8,414 bases of DNA from an uncultured Oscillospiraceae bacterium (GTDB taxonomy: Bacteria > Bacillota_A > Clostridia > Oscillospirales > Oscillospiraceae). The notes beneath the pieces were generated by a model. The model was not told the DNA's origin, made no database searches, and saw only the letters and a program-made list of their open reading frames with translations. Position numbers and translations under genes: made by a program. Below, piece by piece: positions 1 through 5,199 of this stretch (the first letter of the stretch is position 1; each line of letters starts with the position of its first letter). The stretch spans positions 1-8,414 of the forward strand of contig CAJTTS010000126.1 of the NCBI GenBank assembly GCA_910579155.1, given 5' to 3'.

Positions 1-557
1 ATCGCCGGGACTTGTTCGACTTCCATGTGGAACAGGCTGAAAAGGGCATCCGTTTTATTGGCCCTGATTTCAAGGAGAGGTTTACGATCCCGGATGGCGA
101 CCGCATCCGCATCATCCTTAAAAGCGGCGACACCCGTGACCGGGTGGCCCGCTATGTGGACGAGTACCATATGGAGCTGTTCAGCGACTGTGACAGCACC
201 CTTTATTTCCTGCGCGACTTTGCGGAGAAGGTGGAACGCACCGGCAGCAGAGTGATCCCCATGCGCTCCACCCTGCCTGATAAGTGTTTCAGTGTCACAT
301 CCGCCGCTGACGAGATCATCGTTATCACTAAGGGCGAGATGTTCAAGCGGCCCGCTGGTGCCCACGCCGAGGGCATGACCGCCCGTGAGGGGGCCACCGC
401 CGCCAATGAAGCTATGGGCGTGACCAAGGCGCAGGAGGCCGCTATGCTGTTCGGCTCGACCTATGGCTGGGACAAACCCGGCGCTGACCCGAAATACTAT
501 GACGAGCAGGGTGAACCCATCAAGTTCAAGCACCGGGATCGTGGGGACGCCCGGTGA
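1..557 (+). CDS. Element-associated protein of unknown function, family copy 1 (5' truncated by window)
   Basis: The reading frame is open from the first base (first full codon at 3) to TGA at 555-557, so the gene begins upstream of the window. The visible 184 residues align with the C-terminal part of the genes at 574-1521 and 3096-4040: an RRD...AEKGIRFI block, an FTIPDGDRIRI block, a YVDEYH segment, VIPMRSTLPDKC, then VTKAQEAAMLFGS, YGW, ADPKYYDEQGEPIK and the tail RDRGDAR. By comparison with copy 3, about 133 N-terminal residues are missing. A TTG at 12 is not a credible start because homology continues upstream of it. The stretch before VTKAQ (KRPAGAHAEGM...) differs from the GYY/GYR-type segment of the other two copies. 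No signal peptide, membrane segment or catalytic motif is visible. I recognise the family as common on Clostridia mobile elements but know no function for it. Confidence 0.85.
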   Translation, partial: RRDLFDFHVEQAEKGIRFIGPDFKERFTIPDGDRIRIILKSGDTRDRVARYVDEYHMELFSDCDSTLYFLRDFAEKVERTGSRVIPMRSTLPDKCFSVTSAADEIIVITKGEMFKRPAGAHAEGMTAREGATAANEAMGVTKAQEAAMLFGSTYGWDKPGADPKYYDEQGEPIKFKHRDRGDAR

Positions 558-563
558 AAGGAG
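557..563 (+). promoter_or_regulatory. Ribosome binding site fixing the start of family copy 2
   Basis: AAAGGAG at 557-563 lies 10 bases before the ATG at 574. It supports this ATG over the in-frame extension to 463, which would run through the end of copy 1. Confidence 0.8.
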
Positions 564-573
564 TGTGACATTT

Positions 574-1521
574 ATGGAATTGACCATACGGCCTGCGACC
601 CCCACAGAGCGGCTTTTCGCCTGTGAACAGAGTATGCGGCTTGCCGAGCGGTGCGGGAACCCAGGCCATTTGTGGGGCGAGCTGGACAACACTGGCACGG
701 TCTTTCTCAATAGCTGGGAAACTTTTGTGCGTTCCCAAAACACGCCGGAGTTCAAGGCCGAGTTCAACATGGTGCTTGATATGCTCCGCTTTGATGAGCG
801 GTATGGCGGTATGTTGAAAAACCGCGCCAGCATGATCGTCTATTGCCTTGACCATTCGCAGGGGCGTTTCCGCAACGGCTATGAATATGCGTTTCGGGCC
901 GACACCCAGGACTATTCTTACCTGATCCGCTGTACCCCGGCTGGAGACGATAACCACGTTTATATCTATCCCTATCGCCGGAACTGCCTTGACCGGCACA
1001 TGAAACAGGCTGAAAAGGGTATCTGTTTCATCACCCTGGACGGCAAAGAGAAATTCAGAATCCCGGACGGCGATATGGTGCGGATCATCACCAGCGAGGG
1101 CGGGCACTTTGACCGCATGACCCGATATGTCGATGAAAGTCACGCTGAAATCGGCGGCAGTCTCTACCACGCCCGTGAGTTTGCGGAGTGGATGGAGCAG
1201 AGCAGCAGTCAAGTAATCCCTATGCGCTCCACCTTGCCGGACAAATGCTACAATGTGCTGCCCAACAGCGATGAGATCATCATTGTCAGGAAGGGTGAGA
1301 GCGGCTATTATCACACCGACAAATACGGCCACGACCGTGCCCACGCCCAGGCCATCGTGGACGAGTGCAACGCACAGCTCAACGTGACCAAGGCACAGGC
1401 GGCTACTATGTTGGCCGGTTCCATGTTTGGCTGGCACATTCCCGCCGCCGACCCCAAGGACTATGACGATCAGGGCAAGCCCATCAAGCCCAAACGCCAT
1501 GATAGGGGTGACGCCCGGTAA
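574..1521 (+). CDS. Element-associated protein of unknown function, family copy 2
   Basis: This encodes 315 residues, starting MELTIRPATPTERL and ending in the tail HDRGDAR; the stop is TAA at 1519-1521. The ATG at 574 is chosen for its AAAGGAG site and because copy 3 starts the same way (MELTMQTATPAERL). The frame stays open back to 463, but that extension overlaps copy 1. The order of conserved blocks is: N-terminal region with GHLWGELD and ERYGGMLKNR, then YEYAFRADTQDYSYLIR, YRRNCLDRHMKQAEKG, FRIPDGDMVRI, LYHAREFAEWME, VIPMRSTLPDKC, EIIIVRKGESGYY, VTKAQAATMLAGSMFGW and AADPKDYDDQGKPIK. It appears to be a soluble alpha/beta protein without a recognisable catalytic signature. It follows copy 1 by 16 bases in what looks like one transcript and is followed by an intrinsic terminator. 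The function is unknown. Confidence 0.9.
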   Translation: MELTIRPATPTERLFACEQSMRLAERCGNPGHLWGELDNTGTVFLNSWETFVRSQNTPEFKAEFNMVLDMLRFDERYGGMLKNRASMIVYCLDHSQGRFRNGYEYAFRADTQDYSYLIRCTPAGDDNHVYIYPYRRNCLDRHMKQAEKGICFITLDGKEKFRIPDGDMVRIITSEGGHFDRMTRYVDESHAEIGGSLYHAREFAEWMEQSSSQVIPMRSTLPDKCYNVLPNSDEIIIVRKGESGYYHTDKYGHDRAHAQAIVDECNAQLNVTKAQAATMLAGSMFGWHIPAADPKDYDDQGKPIKPKRHDRGDAR

Positions 1522-1546
1522 AGGCTCTCCCATAAATCAATACCTT

Positions 1547-1580
1547 AAAACGGCTTCCAGAACACCTGGGGGCCGTTTTT
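1547..1580 (+). terminator. Intrinsic terminator between family copy 2 and the methyltransferase gene
   Basis: AAAACGGC (1547-1554) pairs with GCCGTTTT (1572-1579), and CCAG (1557-1560) pairs with CTGG (1566-1569). The two intervening T·G pairs (U·G in RNA) complete a continuous 14-bp stem with the 5-base loop AACAC, and T1580 extends the T run. It starts 25 bases after the stop of copy 2 and ends 22 bases before the methyltransferase ATG. It should end or attenuate the upstream transcript. I saw no clear promoter between the hairpin and the ATG at 1603. Confidence 0.8.
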
Positions 1581-1602
1581 CGTTATAGGAGCGTGATAAC
1601 AA

Positions 1603-3078
1603 ATGAAACTTCTGCTGGGCGGTTCGCCCTGCACCCATTGGAGCATCGCGCAGACCCGGAACCGGGAAACCCAGCCGGAGGGCCTGGGCTGGGAATTGTT
1701 TCGCAATTACCTGATCGCCAGGGAACGCTATGGGCCGGACTTCTATTTGTACGAAAACAATAAAAGCATGGCCCCGGCGATACGGGCGCAGATCACGGCG
1801 GAGCTGGGTGTGGAACCGCTCTTGATAAACTCCGCCCTTGTTTCCGCCCAAAGCCGCCAGCGGCTCTACTGGACGAATATCCCCGGTGTAGAACAGCCGA
1901 AAGACCGGGGCCTTATCCTGCTGGACATTCTGGACAGCGGCCTGCCCCTGCGGGAAAAGGGGTACACGCTGAAAGCAAATTACTCCAAGGCCAGCGCAAC
2001 TAACGCCCTGGACGGCGGACACTTCCCCGCACCGATGGCAATAGAGCCAGTAAACGTCACCGCTGATGGCAAGGCACAGTGTCTCCGGGCCACCTATTAT
2101 AAAGATGGCATCCGTAATATGGTGGGCAACACCATCGACCGCAAGACCTGTGTTGCCCAACCTGTTTGTGTAAACAGCAAAAGCGGACGCGGCGGAATCC
2201 CCGGTATTCAGCCAAGCCTTGCCGACAGGGTTTACAGTATTGAGGGCAAGGGGACAGCCGTTACTACCGCATTTCACCCACACATCGCCGTACCCATGTA
2301 CCCCATCCGTGTCGGCACCATAGAGAGCGGAACCGGCTCCGAGGGGCAGGGCCACCGGGTATATTCTGCGGACGGGAAAAGCAAGACCCTGTGCGGGAAC
2401 GGCGGCGGGGCCGGAGCGAAAACCGGGCTTTACACCGTCCCCACCGACTGCCCAGCCCTGCGGGTGGCGGAAGCCACCGCAAAGGGCTACACCGACATTC
2501 TGCCGGGTGAGTGTGTGGACTTGACCATGCCCAACAGCAAGACCCGCAGGGGCCGCGCCATGCGGGAAAAGGCGAATTGCCTGACCACCTCCTGCCAGTA
2601 TTATCAGTATTGCGGGACGCTGGACAGGCCCATCTACGAAGTCCGGGACGGCCAGATCACAATAAAGGGCCAGCAGTACCCCATCAAGCTGATGGACGGC
2701 TACTATATCATCCGCAAGCTGACGGTGCGGGAGTGTATGCGCCTTCAGACAGTGCCAGAGGACTTTGTATTCCCGGTAAGCGACACCCAGGCATACAAGA
2801 TGCTGGGCAACGGCTGGACGGTGGACGTGATCGCCCATATCCTCTCCTACTGCCCCGGCATTACCACGGAACCGCTGGAAGTGTTGTCCATGTACGATGG
2901 TATGAGCTGCGGGCACCTGGCCCTGGATAAGCTGGGGGCAACGGTTCTCCGATACTACGCAACCGAAATTGACAAATACGCCATAAAGACCACCCAAACA
3001 AACTTCCCTGACACCATCCAATTAGGCGATGCTTTTCAGGTGCGGGAAGATGAATGGTGGTCTTTTCTTATTGGCTGA
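1603..3078 (+). CDS. Circularly permuted cytosine-5 DNA methyltransferase
   Basis: The predicted product (491 residues) transfers a methyl group from AdoMet to C5 of cytosine in DNA. Motif IV is at the N-terminus (LLLGGSPC, catalytic Cys10), then motif VI (YENN, Glu51) and motif VIII (QSRQR, 83-87). A long target-recognition region (about 110-365) follows, then motif IX (RKLTVRECMRLQ, 371-382) and motif X (MLGNGWTVD, 400-408). The AdoMet-binding motifs I (VLSMYDGMSCGHLAL, 427-441), II (ATEID, 453-457) and III (QLGDAF, 473-478) come last. Canonical enzymes run I to X; here the break is exactly between III and IV. The start is firm: an in-frame TGA at 1594-1596 blocks extension, and AGGAG lies at 1587-1591. 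All key residues are present, so activity is plausible. Permuted C5 enzymes are known (M.BssHII). No restriction endonuclease gene is visible. A role protecting or marking element DNA is inferred. Confidence 0.92.
   Translation: MKLLLGGSPCTHWSIAQTRNRETQPEGLGWELFRNYLIARERYGPDFYLYENNKSMAPAIRAQITAELGVEPLLINSALVSAQSRQRLYWTNIPGVEQPKDRGLILLDILDSGLPLREKGYTLKANYSKASATNALDGGHFPAPMAIEPVNVTADGKAQCLRATYYKDGIRNMVGNTIDRKTCVAQPVCVNSKSGRGGIPGIQPSLADRVYSIEGKGTAVTTAFHPHIAVPMYPIRVGTIESGTGSEGQGHRVYSADGKSKTLCGNGGGAGAKTGLYTVPTDCPALRVAEATAKGYTDILPGECVDLTMPNSKTRRGRAMREKANCLTTSCQYYQYCGTLDRPIYEVRDGQITIKGQQYPIKLMDGYYIIRKLTVRECMRLQTVPEDFVFPVSDTQAYKMLGNGWTVDVIAHILSYCPGITTEPLEVLSMYDGMSCGHLALDKLGATVLRYYATEIDKYAIKTTQTNFPDTIQLGDAFQVREDEWWSFLIG
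2068..2643 (+). repeat. Degenerate internal repeats in the methyltransferase target-recognition region
   Basis: Protein-level repeat with a GK..-T/C-L core. Units lie near residues 156-190 (GKAQCLRATYYKDG), 208-238 (RVYSIEGKGTAVTTAF), 251-280 (RVYSADGKSKTLCGNGGG) and 316-347 (REKANCLTTSCQYYQY). Units two and three are the clearest, sharing RVYS..GK..T. From family knowledge, such units are usual in phage- and element-type C5 methyltransferases and probably build the DNA-binding region. Confidence 0.5.
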
Positions 3079-3080
3079 AA

Positions 3081-3087
3081 AGGAGGG
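3081..3087 (+). promoter_or_regulatory. Ribosome binding site fixing the start of family copy 3
   Basis: AGGAGGG lies 8 bases before the ATG at 3096. It favours this start over the in-frame ATG at 3054, which lies inside the methyltransferase gene and would add 14 residues absent from copy 2. Confidence 0.85.
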
Positions 3088-3095
3088 CAACTATT

Positions 3096-4040
3096 ATGGA
3101 ATTGACGATGCAAACCGCTACCCCTGCGGAACGGCTCTACACTTCCAGCCAGAGTACGCAGATAGCAGGCCAGACCGGGTGCATCGGCCATCTGCGGGCC
3201 GACATGGGTGCTGACGGCAAAGGATTTTTCAAGACATGGCAAGACCACCGGCAGAACCTGGGCACCGAGGAATTTCACGCCGAGTTTGAGAGCGTCCTGA
3301 ACGCCCTGGTGGGCGATGAGCAGTATGGCGGCTTTCTGAAAAGCCGGGACGCCATGCGGGACTTCTGCCAGAAACGCCCGGAGAGCGGATTTAACGAGGG
3401 CTTTGCCTTTGGTTTCCGGGCGGACACAGCGCAGTATTCCTATCTGATCCGCCTGAACCCCTACAAGGGGGAGGAAAACCTGTTCATTTACTGCTATCGC
3501 CGGGACTGGTTGGACGGCCACATGAAACACGCTGAAAAAGGCATCCGCTTTATTACCCCAGGCTACAAGGAAAAATTCAGGATCGAGGACGGGGACAGTG
3601 TGCGTGTCAAGCGGTTTGATGGACGAGTGTTTGACCGGGTATGCCGCTATATTGACGACTATCACGTTGAAATTGGCAGCGAACTCTACCACATCTGCCA
3701 GTTTGCCGAACTGATGGAGCGTAACGGCAACACCGTTATTCCCCTCCGAAGTTCGCTGCCAACGGTGTGCTACGGCAAGGTGCCGGAAAAGCGGGCCATC
3801 GTGATGTTTGAGCGGGGTTTTGACGGCTACCGCTCCGCGTCCTATGTAACGAAAGGCCGCACCAGCCAAAAGCTGGTTGACGAGTTGAACGACGAGATGG
3901 GCGTGACAAAGGCGCAGGCGATGGCGATGCAGGGCGGCGCTACGATGGGCTGGGACACTCCCGCCGCCGACCCGAAAAACTACGATGAACAGGGCCAGCC
4001 CATCAAGCCCAAGCACAGGGACAGGGGTGACGCACGGTGA
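3096..4040 (+). CDS. Element-associated protein of unknown function, family copy 3
   Basis: This encodes 314 residues and is collinear with the gene at 574-1521 along its whole length. Shared blocks include MELT, GHLRADMG, EQYGGFLKSR, FGFRADTAQYSYLIRL, YRRDWLDGHMKHAEKGIRFI, FRIEDGDSVRV, CRYIDDYHVEIGSELYHICQFAELME, VIPLRSSLP, GVTKAQAMAMQGGATMGW, AADPKNYDEQGQPIKPK and the tail RDRGDAR. The start at 3096 is set by AGGAGGG and by homology. The gene follows the methyltransferase by 17 bases, so the methyltransferase sits inside a cluster of copies of this family. Its TGA (4038-4040) overlaps the GTG start of the next gene, suggesting translational coupling. No signal peptide, membrane segment or known catalytic motif is visible. 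The function is unknown. Confidence 0.9.
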   Translation: MELTMQTATPAERLYTSSQSTQIAGQTGCIGHLRADMGADGKGFFKTWQDHRQNLGTEEFHAEFESVLNALVGDEQYGGFLKSRDAMRDFCQKRPESGFNEGFAFGFRADTAQYSYLIRLNPYKGEENLFIYCYRRDWLDGHMKHAEKGIRFITPGYKEKFRIEDGDSVRVKRFDGRVFDRVCRYIDDYHVEIGSELYHICQFAELMERNGNTVIPLRSSLPTVCYGKVPEKRAIVMFERGFDGYRSASYVTKGRTSQKLVDELNDEMGVTKAQAMAMQGGATMGWDTPAADPKNYDEQGQPIKPKHRDRGDAR

Positions 4041-4588
4041 CAGATCAAAAACACCTTATCTGGAGCGATGATCTGGACTATGAGGACTGGCGGGCTGACC
4101 TGGAAGCCCAATACCCGGAACTGTCCGAGGATGAACGTATGGCCCTGATGCACGAAATCAACGGGGATTATCTGGACGATGAGCGCGTGAACCTTAACAT
4201 CCAGCTTGACCAGCCTATCCTCATTATTGCCGACCTGGGCCTTTGGACGGGGCGGCACATGGGCTACAAGGAGATCGAAAGCGGCAACATCCGGGACTGC
4301 CTTTACAGTGGCCGGGACATCGACTACGCCACATGGTACGTTGACAAGCTGGGCGACCTGCGCTGTGACGCCATCCACCATGACGGCACCAATCACCTGC
4401 TTTACCGCACCTACAAACCCGGAGTGCGGGAATCGCAAATTGACCTGCTGAAAGAAAAATTGTATTACGGCACAGCGACCCGCGCCGATATAACCCGCGT
4501 CACCCGCAGGCTGGGCGATGAGATCGGCAAAGTCTACGGCTGGGACTTTCCCCAGCGGGGGCGGCAGGCGGTGTCCGCAGAAAGGTAG
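4037..4588 (+). CDS. Mobile-element-associated protein of unknown function, 183 residues
   Basis: The GTG start at 4037 overlaps the preceding stop in the sequence GTGA, and GGGGTGA just upstream is a weak ribosome binding site. The stop is TAG at 4586-4588. The N-terminus is strongly acidic (DDLDYEDWRADLE, then ELSEDERMALMHEINGDYLDDE). A hydrophobic segment (QPILIIADLGLW, about 58-69) follows, then aromatic-rich YSGRDIDYATWYVDKLGDLRCDAIHHDGT split across 111-139. The last third is basic (ITRVTRRLGDEIGKVYGWDFPQRGR). No membrane anchor or nucleotide-binding motif is seen. I recall the family as frequent beside the family at 3096-4040 on Clostridia elements, but no function is known to me. The conserved order and 4-base overlap suggest co-expression with copy 3. 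Confidence 0.85.
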   Translation: MTDQKHLIWSDDLDYEDWRADLEAQYPELSEDERMALMHEINGDYLDDERVNLNIQLDQPILIIADLGLWTGRHMGYKEIESGNIRDCLYSGRDIDYATWYVDKLGDLRCDAIHHDGTNHLLYRTYKPGVRESQIDLLKEKLYYGTATRADITRVTRRLGDEIGKVYGWDFPQRGRQAVSAER

Positions 4589-4595
4589 GAACATC

Positions 4596-4913
4596 ATGGC
4601 ACAATTACCGAATGTCAAATTGAAGGTACACCCCTCCATGTTCGACCTGATGATGTCCGTTCTGGAGGGCAACGCGGCCAGCGCCGCCGATGAGCGCACC
4701 CGCATGGATGCCAGAGACTTGATGGAGAAACGGATGCGTTTTACCCGGCTCTATCCCGGCAAGAACGGCGAACTGTATGCCAGCGTCCAGATGTATGAGA
4801 GCGAAGCCGCCGAGATGATCCGGCAGCTTCTCTATGCCTGCGGCGGAGTGTACCCGCCGAAAAAAGAGTACAGTCAAGGACTGAAACACGGCGGTGGGCA
4901 CGATGGTGGATAA
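4596..4913 (+). CDS. Small protein of unknown function, 105 residues
   Basis: The ATG at 4596 has TAGGA 6 bases upstream (4586-4590, overlapping the previous stop) and lies 7 bases after the preceding gene. An in-frame extension to 4518 overlaps the preceding gene and has no comparable ribosome binding site. The product begins MAQLPNVKLKVHPSMFDLMM. It contains a charged helix-forming middle (ADERTRMDARDLMEKRMRF), a YPGKNGELYASVQMYESEA strand-turn-helix segment and a Gly/His/Lys-rich tail. No known domain is recognised. The stop at 4911-4913 lies inside the next gene (11-base overlap from ATG 4903), pointing to coupled translation with the winged-helix protein. Confidence 0.75.
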   Translation: MAQLPNVKLKVHPSMFDLMMSVLEGNAASAADERTRMDARDLMEKRMRFTRLYPGKNGELYASVQMYESEAAEMIRQLLYACGGVYPPKKEYSQGLKHGGGHDGG

Positions 4914-5196
4914 GGCCCTGTGTGAACATCTGAAAAAATACCACCGGGGACAGGAAAGCGCGGCTTCCAGCAAAGAACTGGAAGCCGCGTTCCATATCAA
5001 GGGGACGGAACTGCGGCGGACTGTCAACCGCCTGCGCTGTGACGGCCATCCCATTTGCAGCGATGCCACCGGCTATTTTTACGCCGCACGGCAGTCCGAG
5101 ATCAGGGCCACCGTTGCCCAGCTTACCGGGCGCATTTCCAAAATTGCCGCCGCAAAAAATGGGCTTCTCAAATCTTGCGATGAAAAGGAGGGATAG
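4903..5196 (+). CDS. Small winged-helix DNA-binding protein, probable regulator
   Basis: This encodes 97 residues from the ATG at 4903; a GTG at 4894 in the same frame would add three residues. An early helix (residues 4-13) is followed by SSKELEAAFHIKGTELRRTV as a helix-turn-helix (about 22-41) and its continuing recognition helix RLRCDG. PICSDATGYFYA (50-61) has the strand-wing-strand look seen in phage and element winged-helix proteins. The C-terminal third (63-90) is a helix that could mediate dimerisation. The gene overlaps the preceding one by 11 bases and ends 3 bases before the giant gene, so it is likely translated in the same operon. A role in controlling this operon, or as a replication or transfer accessory, is inferred from fold and position. 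A strong inverted repeat lies within its own helix-turn-helix codons. Confidence 0.8.
   Translation: MVDKALCEHLKKYHRGQESAASSKELEAAFHIKGTELRRTVNRLRCDGHPICSDATGYFYAARQSEIRATVAQLTGRISKIAAAKNGLLKSCDEKEG
4957..4991 (+). repeat. Perfect 12-bp inverted repeat inside the winged-helix gene
   Basis: CGCGGCTTCCAG (4959-4970) and CTGGAAGCCGCG (4978-4989) are exact reverse complements separated by CAAAGAA. One G·T pair (4958/4990) and one A-T pair (4957/4991) extend the stem to 14. No T run follows, so it is not an intrinsic terminator. It could act as an mRNA hairpin or as a palindromic protein-binding site. It lies 54 bases after the ATG and encodes the start of the helix-turn-helix. Confidence 0.75.
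5186..5192 (+). promoter_or_regulatory. Ribosome binding site of the giant gene
   Basis: AGGAGGG lies 7 bases before the GTG at 5200 and sits in the 12-base string TGAAAAGGAGGG that also precedes family copy 3 (3076-3087). It selects the GTG at 5200 as start, although no ATG is nearby. Confidence 0.8.
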
Positions 5197-5199
5197 ATT

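Noticed and set aside
463..573. Upstream extension of family copy 2 to an ATG at 463
   Set aside because: It would overlap copy 1 by 95 bases, has no ribosome binding site, and the family N-terminus (MELT) starts at 574.
526..1533. Minus-strand open frame opposite family copy 2, and the similar one at 3036-4016
   Set aside because: Both are shadows of paralogous plus-strand genes. Their mutual similarity simply follows from that paralogy.
2511..2930. Plus-strand frame of 139 codons within the methyltransferase gene
   Set aside because: Low-complexity shadow frame; unlike tnpV it has no recognisable family, no ribosome binding site and no promoter.
1537..3021. Minus-strand open frame of 494 codons opposite the methyltransferase
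   Set aside because: It is the antisense shadow of a GC-rich gene with clear C5-methyltransferase motifs on the plus strand. Its translation has no recognisable domain and no good ribosome binding site.
3054..3095. Start of family copy 3 at ATG 3054
   Set aside because: It adds 14 residues encoded inside the methyltransferase gene and absent from copy 2; AGGAGGG points to 3096.
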